The notes beneath the pieces are model-generated. The model was not told the origin of the DNA and did no database searches. It worked only from the letters and a program-made list of their open reading frames with translations. The translations under genes and the position numbers were made by a program. From an uncultured Clostridia bacterium (GTDB lineage Bacteria > Bacillota > Clostridia > Oscillospirales > Ruminococcaceae), in assembly GCA_947624155.1 (NCBI GenBank), contig CANQJB010000009.1:1-40957 (forward strand): 40,957 bases of DNA, written 5' to 3'. Of this stretch, positions 24,510 to 34,500 are shown in pieces; within the stretch, counting starts at the first letter, position 1, and each line of letters starts with the position of its first letter.

Positions 24510-25712
24510 CTAAACTGTGAATCTGTTGCCGGGCAGGGCCTTTATCAGCCCTTCGAGCTCAAGCTCGGTAAGGTAGGCTTCGAGCTCATATACGTCGCCG
24601 ATGCCGACCGCGAGCTGGTCGAGATGGGTCTCGCCGTTGTCGCGGATATAGAGATAGATTTTCTTCTTAGTCCCCTCAAGACCGTCGGGAAGCGGAGCGG
24701 GCTCGGGTTGAATCGGTGCTCGGTCTTTCTCCGGCACTTTGGGCTTCGGCTTCGGCTTTTTCGGCGAAACGGGCTTTTTCTCCGCAATCGGCATAAGAGA
24801 CGGGGCGGTTTCGGGCTCCGATTGAAGCCTATGCGGGAAGAGTCCTCTGTATTCGTTTATTATATCCGACGCATCGAAGACCGGTATCGCGCCGTCGCGT
24901 ATCAGCCCGGAGGCGCCGGAATAGGCGTCGTCGAAAAGCTCATGTGGCGGAATGCAGAAGATATCCCTGCCCTGGGCGAGGGCGAAGGAGGCGGTGCTGA
25001 GAGCGCCGCTGGTTTTTCCGGCCTGCAAAACAAGGGTGCCGAGGCCGATTCCGGAGAGGATTCGGTTTCTCGCGCGGAAGTTAAGCTTGGTCACGCGGTC
25101 GTTCGGGAAATACTCGCTTATTACCGCGCCGCGGGCGGATATGACCTCTTTTGCTCCGGCGTTCTCGGGCGGATAGCCGTAAAGAATACCGCAGGGCAGA
25201 ACGGCGTAGGTCATTCCTCCGGCCTTTAAAGCCGAGGAATGGGCGACAGAGTCTAGGCCGACCGCGAAGCCGCTCGCAATCCTGACGCCGGAAGCGGCGA
25301 GATCGGAGCATATTCTCCGGCTGACCTGAACCGAATATTCGCTCGGCTTTTTGGTGCCGACGGCGGTTATGACGATGTTTTCGTCGATTCCCGAGATGTC
25401 GCCGGTGTAGAACAGAACGGCGGGAGGGTTATATATTTCGGCGAGCCTCGCGGGATAATCGGGAGCGCCGAAATAGGTCAGGCTGATATTGTTTTCGCCG
25501 CAGAGCTCGAGAATCTTTTGGACATAATCCATCTTCGCGGCGCTGACCGTTCTGTGGTCCTCGGGGAGGACGCGGGAAAGGTCGCCCGAGGACAGCCGCT
25601 CGAAGATTTCGGCGGCGGAGCGGTAGTGTGAATAGACATTCCACTTTCGCGGATTGGCCGGGCCGAAGGCGTGTTGAAACCAGAGCCAGTATTCGAGCTC
25701 GGTATAGGACAT
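24510..25712 (-). CDS. dprA: DNA-processing protein DprA
   Basis: A 400-aa protein that loads RecA onto incoming single-stranded DNA during transformation. The Rossmann-like domain contains ITAVGTKKPSEYSVQVSR and IASGFAVGLDSVAHSSALKA, followed by PCGILYGYPPENA and ILSGIGLGTLVLQAGKTSGA. A Lys/Pro-rich linker (about 315-345) connects to a C-terminal winged-helix domain, which ends at the stop codon. The start is an ATG behind GGGGAGTGTCAGA. With comEA and comF elsewhere in the window, it suggests that at least part of a transformation apparatus is kept; DprA is also found in species not known to transform. Confidence 0.96.
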   Translation of the reverse strand: MSYTELEYWLWFQHAFGPANPRKWNVYSHYRSAAEIFERLSSGDLSRVLPEDHRTVSAAKMDYVQKILELCGENNISLTYFGAPDYPARLAEIYNPPAVLFYTGDISGIDENIVITAVGTKKPSEYSVQVSRRICSDLAASGVRIASGFAVGLDSVAHSSALKAGGMTYAVLPCGILYGYPPENAGAKEVISARGAVISEYFPNDRVTKLNFRARNRILSGIGLGTLVLQAGKTSGALSTASFALAQGRDIFCIPPHELFDDAYSGASGLIRDGAIPVFDASDIINEYRGLFPHRLQSEPETAPSLMPIAEKKPVSPKKPKPKPKVPEKDRAPIQPEPAPLPDGLEGTKKKIYLYIRDNGETHLDQLAVGIGDVYELEAYLTELELEGLIKALPGNRFTV

Positions 25713-25727
25713 TCTGACACTCCCCTT

Positions 25728-26513
25728 CTATTTCATAAGCTCCCAGAGAAGTATTGCCGCGGCTGCGGCTGCGTTCAGGGATTCGGTGTTTCCCCTCATT
25801 CTTATCGTTATCCTGCCGTCGCAGAGCGAGGTCTCTCCGGCGCTGAGGCCGTTTCCCTCGTTTCCGATCACGACCGCGCAGCTCTCGGGGAATTTAAACT
25901 CCGAAAGGTCGGCGGCGTCCTGATCGACGACCGAAGCGTAGACCGGTATTCCGGAACGCCGGAACAGAGAAACGGTATCTTCAAAGCTCAGGCAGTCGGC
26001 AACAGGAAGCCGGAACAGCGAGCCCATCGTCGAGCGGACGAGCTTCGGGTTATATATGTCGCAGGAGGAGCAAAGATATACGCCGGAAACCCCGACAGCG
26101 TCGGCGGCGCGGAGAATTGTGCCGACATTGCCCGGGTCCTGAAGCCTGTTCAGTATGAGGTATTTCCCCCCGAATACTATTTTATCCAAAGGCGGCGTTT
26201 TGTCAAGTCTTGAGGCGATTGCAAAAATCCCTTGGGGTGAAACCGTCCCCGCGAGCTTTTGGGCGGCGTCGTCCGAAATCTCAAACGCCTCTTGGCCGCA
26301 GAGGGCGCATAAATCGGAAACAAGGCCGGAAAAGCGCTCTTCGGCCAACCGGGTGTAAAAAACCGATCTCAGGCCGACGCCCTCTTTAAGCGCCTCGGCG
26401 ACAAGCCTTTCGCCCTCAAGAACGAATAAGCCCTCGTCGACCCGCGCGGATTTTTTGTCTCTCAGGCGGGTATAGAGCTTGATTTTGGGGTTGTCGCGGC
26501 TTTGGATAAGCAT
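25728..26513 (-). CDS. TrmH/SpoU-family RNA 2'-O-methyltransferase
   Basis: A 261-aa SPOUT methyltransferase with an N-terminal substrate-binding domain (about 1-100). The three SPOUT motifs are present: LQDPGNVGTILRAADA, VIGNEGNGLS and IRMRGNTESLNAAAAAAILL. It uses SAM to methylate a ribose in rRNA or tRNA; the target cannot be named from sequence. The start is an ATG behind AAAAGGAGGAGCCGAAA. It is the first gene of the 17-gene run after the rplT terminator, and no separate promoter is clear, so read-through from the infC promoter may feed it. Confidence 0.95.
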   Translation of the reverse strand: MLIQSRDNPKIKLYTRLRDKKSARVDEGLFVLEGERLVAEALKEGVGLRSVFYTRLAEERFSGLVSDLCALCGQEAFEISDDAAQKLAGTVSPQGIFAIASRLDKTPPLDKIVFGGKYLILNRLQDPGNVGTILRAADAVGVSGVYLCSSCDIYNPKLVRSTMGSLFRLPVADCLSFEDTVSLFRRSGIPVYASVVDQDAADLSEFKFPESCAVVIGNEGNGLSAGETSLCDGRITIRMRGNTESLNAAAAAAILLWELMK

Positions 26514-26546
26514 TTTCGGCTCCTCCTTTTAATCTGCGGATAATGA

Positions 26547-26577
26547 GAAAACACGCCCGCGTGAGGAGCGTGTTTTC
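26547..26577 (-). terminator. Weak intrinsic terminator after rplT
   Basis: Minus-strand RNA pairs GAAAACACGC with GCGTGTTTTC (10 bp, 11-base loop). The U run is inside the stem and is followed by CAUUA, so termination is probably partial. It lies between rplT and the TrmH-family gene. Confidence 0.6.
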
Positions 26578-26584
26578 AAGGGGC

Positions 26585-26941
26585 TTAGTTCAGAGCCGCC
26601 TTTGCTTTTTCAACGATTGCGGTGAAGCCTGCGGGGTCGCTGATCGCGATTTCGGAAAGCATTTTTCTGTTGAGGGTGATGCCGGCCTTCTTAAGACCGT
26701 TCATCAGAGTCGAGTAGTTGGTGCCGTTGAGCTTCGCAGCGGCGGAGATTCTGGCGATCCAGAGCTGGCGGAATTCGCGCTTTTTCTGCTTTCTGCCGAT
26801 ATATGCGTAGTTGCCGGATTTCATGACGGCCTGTTTGGCCATCTTAAAATGCTTGGATTTAGAACCCCAATAGCCCTTTGCGAGCTTGAGGGTCTTGTTT
26901 CTTCTCTTGCGGGTCATCATTGCGCCCTTAACACGAGCCAT
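26585..26941 (-). CDS. rplT: 50S ribosomal protein L20
   Basis: A 118-aa basic protein starting [20 protein letters not shown], with the family segments [19 protein letters not shown] and [12 protein letters not shown]20 is needed early in 50S assembly and in many bacteria represses its own operon. It is the third gene of infC-rpmI-rplT. The ATG follows GGAGGTAAATAATT. Confidence 0.98.
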   Translation of the reverse strand: MARVKGAMMTRKRRNKTLKLAKGYWGSKSKHFKMAKQAVMKSGNYAYIGRKQKKREFRQLWIARISAAAKLNGTNYSTLMNGLKKAGITLNRKMLSEIAISDPAGFTAIVEKAKAALN

Positions 26942-26991
26942 AATTATTTACCTCCGTTAATTTGATGTTTGAGCTTCCTTACGACCGGTGA

Positions 26992-27195
26992 TTACTTGTA
27001 AGGGATGGTTTTTCTGAGCGCTTCGATGTTCGCGCTGGAAGCGTAAGCGGTGCCTCTTGCGATTCTTTTTGCCTTGTGGTCCTTAGAGACGAGGCGATGT
27101 CTTTTGTAGGCGTGCTGGAACTTTACCTTGCCGGTGCCGGTGAAAGCAAAGCGCTTCTTGGAGCCGGAATGGGTTTTGACCTTGATCTTTGCCAT
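26992..27195 (-). CDS. rpmI: 50S ribosomal protein L35
   Basis: A 67-aa basic protein starting MAKIKVKTHSGSKKRFAFTG, with HAYKRHRLVSKDHKAKR, matching L35 in length and pattern. The ATG follows AGGAGGATACAAAA. It lies between infC and rplT in the standard order. Confidence 0.98.
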   Translation of the reverse strand: MAKIKVKTHSGSKKRFAFTGTGKVKFQHAYKRHRLVSKDHKAKRIARGTAYASSANIEALRKTIPYK

Positions 27196-27220
27196 TTTTG
27201 TATCCTCCTAAGATAATGAT

Positions 27221-27742
27221 TTACTGCTTTTTCGGCGAAACAAAGAGAACGATGTTTCGGCCTTCAACTTTGCTGGGTTTGTCGAAAACGCCGTATTCAG
27301 CCACCGCCGCCTTGAACTCGTCAAGGAGCTTGCTGCTCAGTTCTGAATGAAGCGCAACACCCTTGCGGAACTGAAGCCTGATCGAAACTTTAACTTTATC
27401 CCCGGCCTTCAGGAACTTTATCGCCTGGTTGACCTTTGTGTTGAAATCGTTGGTGTCGATCTTAGAGGTCATTCTGACTTCCTTGATTTCGACTACCTTC
27501 TGGTTCTTGCGGGCTTCCTTTTCACGCTTGGACTGTTCAAAGCAATACTTTGCGTAGTCCATAATTTTACACACCGGCGGAGCGGCGTTCGGCGCGATCT
27601 TGACAAGATCCAAATCCTTCGAGGCGGCGATATTAAGCGCTTCCTTCGAGGAAATGATGCCGAGCTGAGTGCCGTCAGAGTCGATTACTCTGACCTGCGG
27701 GTCGCGGATTTCTTCATTGATCTGATGCTCCATGATGGCTAT
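27221..27742 (-). CDS. infC: Translation initiation factor IF-3, probable AUA start
   Basis: About 173 aa. The N domain has INEEIRDPQVRVIDSDGTQL and APNAAPPVCKIMDY; the C domain has KEVRMTSKIDTNDF and KVKVSIRLQFRKGV. IF-3 keeps subunits apart and rejects wrong start codons. A strong Shine-Dalgarno GGAGGTG (27756 to 27750) is 7 bases from ATA at 27742, but 16 bases from the first in-frame ATG at 27733, too far for efficient use. Non-AUG starts in infC are established in E. coli (AUU) and allow IF-3 to limit its own synthesis. If ATG at 27733 is used, the protein is 170 aa. The gene has a consensus promoter and a hairpin in its leader. Confidence 0.95.
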   Translation of the reverse strand: MAIMEHQINEEIRDPQVRVIDSDGTQLGIISSKEALNIAASKDLDLVKIAPNAAPPVCKIMDYAKYCFEQSKREKEARKNQKVVEIKEVRMTSKIDTNDFNTKVNQAIKFLKAGDKVKVSIRLQFRKGVALHSELSSKLLDEFKAAVAEYGVFDKPSKVEGRNIVLFVSPKKQ

Positions 27743-27767
27743 GGCGCAACACCTCCAAAGTTAAGAT

Positions 27768-27802
27768 AAAATTAAAGAGCGTGAGCCATTCGGTTCACGC
27801 TC
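27768..27802 (-). terminator. Attenuator-like hairpin in the infC leader
   Basis: Minus-strand RNA pairs GAGCGTGAaCC with GGcTCACGCTC (10 pairs, one A-C mismatch, loop GAAT), followed by UUUAAUUUUAU. It is about 115 bases after the predicted start site and before the infC Shine-Dalgarno sequence. This arrangement resembles infC-operon leaders controlled by L20 or IF-3 in Firmicutes, but I cannot show an L20-binding motif. Confidence 0.7.
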
Positions 27803-27922
27803 CGAAAAATCAGACGCAGAACGGCGCAAAACGGCCGACGGCGGCAAATTCTTAGGGATATTGACCTCTTCGCAACAGGCTGGAGGCGAGAACGCGAACG
27901 CTTCTGCTTTCTTTACCCAAGT

Positions 27923-27951
27923 ATTATACAACGGCCGTAGAGCTTTGTCAA
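27923..27951 (-). promoter_or_regulatory. Promoter of the infC-rpmI-rplT operon
   Basis: The minus strand has TTGACA (27951 to 27946), a 17-base spacer and TATAAT (27928 to 27923), a perfect consensus. The addA stop codon TGA lies within the -35 hexamer. The resulting leader is about 180 bases long. Confidence 0.92.
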
Positions 27952-30900
27952 GGGGTTTCGGCAAATTTTTTCAGATCGGCCTCGATCCCCTCGCCGAGCC
28001 GGAAGGAATAGATATATCCCGACTTAACCGGCTTGTCGAGAAGAACGTCGAACGCGGCTTTATAAAGCGCGAGCTGAGCGCGGTATCTCGAAATCAGCTC
28101 TGCGGCGGAACCGACTCTGTCGGTCTTATAGTCGACGAGCACCCAGCCGTCGGGTTCTTCAAACAGGCAGTCCGCAACGCCCTGGAGCATTCCGTCGGTG
28201 CCGCGGTAGATTTCCTTCAAGTTTTCGTCGACCGAAATGTCGTCGAAGCGGATAATGAATCTTCGCTCGCGGAGGACGTTTTCAGACGCGCTGAGGCGCC
28301 TGTAAATATCGCTTCTGAAAAATCCTCTGACGCTTCTGCGGTCGATTGCGCCGGCTTCCCGCGCGGTGAAGACATTTTCTGCGGTCAGGCGGGATATTTC
28401 CGCCTCGATGTCGCGGCTGGCGGCGGAATAGTCGCAGAACTGCATGAATTTGTGGGTGATAGTTCCGCGCTGGGCGGCGGTGAATTCTTCGAGAGACTCG
28501 CCGAGGCTCGGCACCTTCGGGAAGAAGTTAAGAGCGTCGTCCTTTACTATTTCCGAGACGGTCAGCTTCGCTTCGTTGAGGGTGAGGCGGCTGTCAAGGC
28601 TGACTGCGAAGCTCTCTTTAAGCTTGTTATACAGAGCAGCGTCGGACTGCGGGGATTCCTGAGCTTTCTTGGCTGCCGAAGCGGAGCGCTCGGGGATCGG
28701 GATAACCTTAATCGGCGGGAGATTTTCGGTGTCGGAATAAAGTCCCTCGTCGAGGCGGGATCTCAGCGCCCTGAAATCGGGGTGCTTCATCAGCGCGAGC
28801 ATAATCCAGTCGGCGGCGCAGACAGCCTTTTCCGCGACGGCGGGCGGGATCTTATAGCCGTCTATTCCGTAGGACAGCTCGGCCGCGCGCTTGACCGACG
28901 AATCGCTGAGATCGAGGACGATAAACAGCCGCTCTCTCGCCCTCGTCATCGCGACATACAATAGCCTCAGCTCCTCAGAAAGAAGCTCGGAGCGGTTGGC
29001 GTTTTTAATGTATTCCCAAAAGACGGTCGGGTGCTTTGTCAGAGTAGAATAATCCAAAAAGCTCAGACCGGCGCCCTTTTCGGTGTTGAGCTGGAGTCTT
29101 CCGCGAAGATCGGTCTGGTTAAAGCGCTTTCGGGTCTGGCAGATAAACACAAAGGGATATTCCAGGCCCTTTGAGCGGTGGATAGTTTTGACCGAAACTG
29201 CGTCCTCGGACTCGGTGACGGTCAGAGCCTGCTCAAAGTCGCCGCCGCTCGCGGATATGTAGTCGATATAGCGAAGAAAACCGGCTATTCCGTCGGGAGA
29301 AGACTGCTCATAGCCGCGGGCATATTCGAGAAGCAGATAGAGATTCGCGCACTTTTGCTCGCTGTCTTCATAAGCCGAGGCGATTGCAAACATATCGGTC
29401 AGGTCATAAATCTTTCTTATCAGGCGGGTCAGAGGCAGACCGGAGGCATATACTCCCAGCCTTTTCAGAAGCGAGACCGCCTCGGAGCACCTTGCTTTGA
29501 GCCTGTCATCGGCGGGATATTCGCCGTTTGATACGCCGAGGACGGTTTTATAGAGCTTATTCTCGCGGGATATGAGCCTCAGAGCGGCGATGTCATCGTC
29601 AGAAAAGCCCATTACAGGAGAGAGCATCACGGAAGCGAGCGGAACGTCCTGCATCGGGTTGGAAATTATCGCGAGAAGATTCAGAAGGACAGAAATTTCA
29701 CGCGAGCCGAGATAGCCGGAGGTGTCGCCGGAAAGGACCTTCAGACCTTCGGACCCGAAAATCTCCTTAAGCTCGGAGCCGGAGATATTGTTTCTTGTCA
29801 GAACGCAGAAATCGGACGGGCGGCAGGGGCGGAAGCCGTCGCCGTCCTTTACCTTTGCGCCTTCGTCGAGAAGCTGCCTGATTCTTCGCGCGACGGCGGT
29901 AAATTCGACGGTCGAAAGCTCCTCGCCGCCGTCGTCGCTGACGGCGATTATCTCGGTAGGCTCGTCGGGGGTCACAAAGTCGGAGCCGTTGACAAGCGCC
30001 TCTTCTTCGGTATAATCGGTCTCGCCGACGCGGGCAGACATCAGCGCGCCGAAGACATAGTTTGAAAAGTCGAGGACGCTTTTGCGGCTTCGGAAATTCC
30101 GCCGCAGAAGCAGCTCGCGGACAGGGCTGTCGGGCGACTTACCCTGGGCGCGGGTGCGCATGAAAATCTGAGGGTTGGCGAGCCGGAAGCGGTAGATCGA
30201 CTGCTTGACATCGCCGACGACAAAGACGTTGTCACCGATTCGGCCGAGGTCGTCGGTCTCGGAAACGGCTTTCAGAATTACCTCCTGGAGATTGTTGACG
30301 TCCTGAAACTCGTCGATTAGTATTACCCTGTATCTTTTTGAGCGGACTATCTCCTCGGCGAGAGGGGTGCGCGAAAGGGTTCCGTCAGGGTCGCAGCGAA
30401 CAAGCAGTCTGACGCTCATCAGCTCGGTGTCGGAAAAATCGACGGCGTTGCGCTCGACCTTCATCTGATGGGCTTCGGCGTCGAGCTTTTCACAGAGCTC
30501 GACCAGCTTTTCAAACCAGAACGCGACCTTTTCGGCGTCGGACTCGGGATCAAGGCCGACAAAACCGAGAATTTCGGAAAGCTCTTTGAATAAATCCTTG
30601 ATGTGGGTATTGCAGTTCTTGGCGGATTCATATATTGCCGCTTCTAGTTCGGAAGCCGACTCCTTTTCTAGCTTTGTCTGATTGCCTTTTAGAGCCTTCC
30701 AGCTCACCGTTGAAGCGATCTCGCAGGCAGATTCTGGCGGAGCGGTTTTTAGGTTTTCAAGCGCAGAGAGGGCGATCCCGCAGTTTTCGAGAAGCGAACG
30801 CCGCGCGGCGGAGTGGTATTCCAGAGCCTCAGAAAGGGATTGGAGCCGCTGAACCGAGCTTTCGATCAGAGCCTCGGTTTCGGAAGCGGAGCGCAAAAAC

Positions 30901-31526
30901 TCGCTTCTGATCTTCTCAAAGGTCTCGCCGCTTCGGAGCTCGGTTATTACGCGGTTTGTCCAGAGCTGGGGGAACGGGAGCGAGCGCAGAAAGCGGTAGA
31001 GCTGTAAGATCATTCGGCGCAGAGCGGCGTCGTTTTCGCGGCAGAAGAGCGAGATCATCTCCTCGGTCAGCTCAGGCCGCTCGGAATATTCGCGCTCGAG
31101 GACCGCGGTCAGCGCCCTGTCGGTCAGCATCATCGCCTCGTTTTCTTCGAGGATCCTGATGCCGCTTTGGAAATCGGTTTCCGAGAGGTTGTCTTTTACC
31201 AAGCTGTAACAGAACGAGTTGATGGTCGTTATTTCGGCGAGCCTCAGAAGCGCCTGCTGGCGCTGAATCCATTCGTTTTCGGGTTCGAGCTCGGCGCGGA
31301 GGTCGATTTCCTGCGAGAGCTTTTGTGACATCTGGGAGGCGGCGTCGTTGGTAAATGTCACGGCGAGAAGCGAATCGGCGGGGATAGCGAGTTCGCGGTC
31401 GCAGAGAAGGCGGATAGTCCGCTCGACTAAAACCGCCGTCTTTCCGCTGCCGGCAGCGGCCGAAACGACGATCGGCGCGCCCTTCGCCCCGATCGCGGCA
31501 AGCTGTTCATCTGTCCAGTTATACAT
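27948..31526 (-). CDS. addA: ATP-dependent helicase/nuclease subunit A (AddA)
   Basis: A 1192-aa UvrD-like helicase with a C-terminal RecB-type nuclease; with AddB it resects double-strand breaks for RecA. Walker A is AAAGSGKT at 23-30, Walker B region LIDEFQDVN, then VVGDVKQSIYRFR and SVKTIHRSKGLEYPFVFI. The nuclease motif WVLVDYKTDRV is near the C terminus. I choose the ATG at 31526, which is 9 bases from GGAGG; a GTG at 31535 directly abuts that site and is unlikely. It overlaps the addB end by 8 bases. Confidence 0.97.
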   Translation of the reverse strand: MYNWTDEQLAAIGAKGAPIVVSAAAGSGKTAVLVERTIRLLCDRELAIPADSLLAVTFTNDAASQMSQKLSQEIDLRAELEPENEWIQRQQALLRLAEITTINSFCYSLVKDNLSETDFQSGIRILEENEAMMLTDRALTAVLEREYSERPELTEEMISLFCRENDAALRRMILQLYRFLRSLPFPQLWTNRVITELRSGETFEKIRSEFLRSASETEALIESSVQRLQSLSEALEYHSAARRSLLENCGIALSALENLKTAPPESACEIASTVSWKALKGNQTKLEKESASELEAAIYESAKNCNTHIKDLFKELSEILGFVGLDPESDAEKVAFWFEKLVELCEKLDAEAHQMKVERNAVDFSDTELMSVRLLVRCDPDGTLSRTPLAEEIVRSKRYRVILIDEFQDVNNLQEVILKAVSETDDLGRIGDNVFVVGDVKQSIYRFRLANPQIFMRTRAQGKSPDSPVRELLLRRNFRSRKSVLDFSNYVFGALMSARVGETDYTEEEALVNGSDFVTPDEPTEIIAVSDDGGEELSTVEFTAVARRIRQLLDEGAKVKDGDGFRPCRPSDFCVLTRNNISGSELKEIFGSEGLKVLSGDTSGYLGSREISVLLNLLAIISNPMQDVPLASVMLSPVMGFSDDDIAALRLISRENKLYKTVLGVSNGEYPADDRLKARCSEAVSLLKRLGVYASGLPLTRLIRKIYDLTDMFAIASAYEDSEQKCANLYLLLEYARGYEQSSPDGIAGFLRYIDYISASGGDFEQALTVTESEDAVSVKTIHRSKGLEYPFVFICQTRKRFNQTDLRGRLQLNTEKGAGLSFLDYSTLTKHPTVFWEYIKNANRSELLSEELRLLYVAMTRARERLFIVLDLSDSSVKRAAELSYGIDGYKIPPAVAEKAVCAADWIMLALMKHPDFRALRSRLDEGLYSDTENLPPIKVIPIPERSASAAKKAQESPQSDAALYNKLKESFAVSLDSRLTLNEAKLTVSEIVKDDALNFFPKVPSLGESLEEFTAAQRGTITHKFMQFCDYSAASRDIEAEISRLTAENVFTAREAGAIDRRSVRGFFRSDIYRRLSASENVLRERRFIIRFDDISVDENLKEIYRGTDGMLQGVADCLFEEPDGWVLVDYKTDRVGSAAELISRYRAQLALYKAAFDVLLDKPVKSGYIYSFRLGEGIEADLKKFAETP

Positions 31527-34500
31527 CGGCTTCACCCTCCACGCTTATCTCGGCGCGGAGCTTTTCCGCGTCGCTCTTTTCGATCAGCTTCATCAGATAT
31601 TTTTTCCTGTCGCAAACAGAGGTATATTCGCAGTAGGCGCAGCGAAGGTGGTCGGGATCGTCTCCGGCGGGGAGAGCGTCGATTCTTCCGTCGAGTAGAT
31701 CACGGCCGAAGCGGGCGACTTTACTTTTCGCAAATTCTTCGAGCCGCTCAAAGCTCTTGGGGCTGATAAGCTCGGAATACTTTGAATAGGAGCCGTCCTT
31801 ATTGCGGCTGACCGGCACAAACCGGCCGCTGAACGACGAATCCATCGCCTCGATCGCGTCGTCGTCACGAACGATCAGGCCGTCGCGCTTCAACTGCTCG
31901 GCGCTGAGGCGCAACCTGTCCTTTGTTTCGGGGGTCAGGAACTCCTTGCACTCCAAAAAGCCGGAATTCATATAGAGCACTCCGCTCGGGACAGAACCGC
32001 CGAACTCGGGGTCGCGACCCTCGGTCAGCGCGAGCATATAAAGCAGGAGCTGGAGGTTTATTCCGTTATAGATGTCTTCAAAGCAGAATTTCTTTCCGCC
32101 GGTTTTGTAGTCGATCACTCGGATATAGCGCTTTCCCTCGGGAGAAGTATAGGTGTCGATCCTGTCGACGACGCCGCGGATATTTACCTTCACTCCCCTG
32201 CCGACCGGAATCGAGAGGACGCTGCCGGAGCCGTCGCTTGAAAGATCGTATTCAAAGCGCTCGGGGCGAAATTTGCTGACCTTGAACTCCTCACGCATAT
32301 TTATCAGAATGTCGGAGGCGGCCTTTCCGAGCCGGAGATAGTCGGCCTTGAACTTTGAGGATTTTCCGAAGTCGCCGCCGAGCATCTTCTCGGAAAATTC
32401 GGCAAGAAGCCTGTCGATCAGATCGTTTATTTCGGAATCTGTGGCCTCGGAGAAGTCTGCGCCGAAGTATTCCAGGACGCTTTGGAACAAAAAGTGCAGC
32501 ACGGTGCCGCGGCTGGTGGGGTCGACGGCGATCGGGCGGATTGTTTCGAGCTTCAGACCGTATTTGCAGAAATATTCAAACGCGCAGCGGTTATAGACGT
32601 CGATTCGCGAGGCGGTAACGTTGATGTCGTTTTTCGCGAAAAGCTGTTTTGAAATTTCGGGGCTGAGACGGTGGGCGGAGCTTCTTTCGCCGAGGCGTGA
32701 GAGCTTTTCCAGGTATTCCGGAACGGTTTTCAGAGCTTCATATACCGCAGCCTTTTCGGATGCGGAGAGGGAGCGGGAGACCGCCGAGCTGTAATATGCG
32801 GCGGCGGGAGTTGCGCAAAGGTCGGTTGGGTCGAGCGAGGAAACCGGCTCGATTTTCAGCCCGCAGAGGCGCTGTATCCTCAAAATAAAGCGGGAGGGCT
32901 TGAGCTCCTTTCCGCGAAGATCGGAGCCGGAAAAGCTCAGATAGAGCCGCTCCGAAGCCGCTGTCATCGCCTTATAGCAGTCAAAGCGCTCGGAGTCGAG
33001 GCGGGCTTTGGGAGATGCGTCGATCGAAATTCCTGCGGCCTCGAGCTCGGCGATATCACGGCCAGAGAACAGTCCGGTCTTCTTTATATCTGCGGGGAAA
33101 AGGCCGTCGGCAAGCCCGACGACGAACGCCGCTCTCGGCCTGTCGATAACCGAACGGCTGACGTCGGCGACGGTAACGCTCTGGAGCTTCTGGGGCGGCC
33201 GCGCGACCGAGCTTTGAAGCAAAATCAGCCGAAGGAGCTCGGAAAAGCTGCGCAGCGTCATTTTTTCGTCGCCTGCGATCAGATAAACCGAGGTCACTGC
33301 GGACATTATCACGTTCCAGAGCTGTTTGAAAAGTCGCGCTGTTTCGAGCTTCAGGCCGTCCTCGGAGCAGTTTTCGATCACGCTGTAAGCGCGGTCGGCA
33401 AGGCCGATGTCGTTTAAAAACTCGCAGAAAGAGGCCGCCGCTTCCTTCGCGGTCAGGCCGGAGGATTCTTCCCGTAGTTTTAAAATCGGCCCGACCGCCT
33501 TTTGGCGCGCGGCCTCGGCGGCGCTGAGGCGGGGTTCCTCTCCGGCGGTAAACGGCGAAAGCCACATATTTCCGTCGACGTTCCAGCGGACGGCGTAGTC
33601 CCAGAGGGCGGAGACCTCCTCCTGAGAAAGAGGCGAGAACGGCGAGCGAAGATATTTCATTAGTCTATCGGTGCTCATTGAGCGGGAGGCGGCCGCGTCT
33701 AGAGCGTCGAGCGCAAAGAGCGCCAAAGACATTCCTGCGGCGGTCTGTGGGCGGTCGATGAACGCCGAAACGCCGTATCTCTCAAAAGCGGCTTCAAGCG
33801 GGCCGGAGTAGCTCTCGGGGTCGTGGGTTATAACGGCGATGTCGTTGAATTCAAAGCCCTTGCGGGTCACAAGGCGGCGAATCGCGGCGGCGACATATTC
33901 CGCCTCCTCATAGATACTGTCAGCACGGAGGATTTTCAGACTGTCCCCTGCGGGAACCGGTTCGCGCGGAGGGTAATAGAGGCACTCACCGACGCTCAAA
34001 AGAAGCTTCGAGGCGGCCTTCGGGGCGTCGCAGAAGAGGTATCTGATCGGAGAATTGACCTCGGCGGCGAGGTTTATTAACATATTCTGAGTGGTTTCGC
34101 TGTGTGAAAACGGGGAGATCGCCGAGCTGCGGCGGGTCTTGGGCATCGCGATGCTGACTGTCACGCTCGAAGCGTCGCGGACAGCCGCGCGCAGGAGCGC
34201 GAGCTCGTCGGGCGAAAAGCTGTCGAAGCGGTCGACAAAGACGCTTGCGCCTTTAAAATAGGAGTTTTCCAGAGCGATGCGCGCGCCCTCAGAGATCACC
34301 GAGCTTTCGTCGCGGAAGGAGCGCTCTGAAAGGAGATTAAGGTATGCGCCGTAAATTTTCGAGACGTCGGCGAGCTTTTGGGAGAGTGAGCCGCCGAGCT
34401 GCCCCGCAGCGCCGCTCAGAGCCTCGGGAGAAATTCCTCCGCGGCGCAAAGAGTCGATCAGCTCCGACATATCGGCGCAGAAAGCGGGCTTTTCGGAAAG

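Noticed and set aside
27861-28964. 367-codon plus-strand frame opposite the addA end and the infC leader
   Set aside because: It covers the infC promoter and the AddA nuclease domain in reverse and has no ribosome site.
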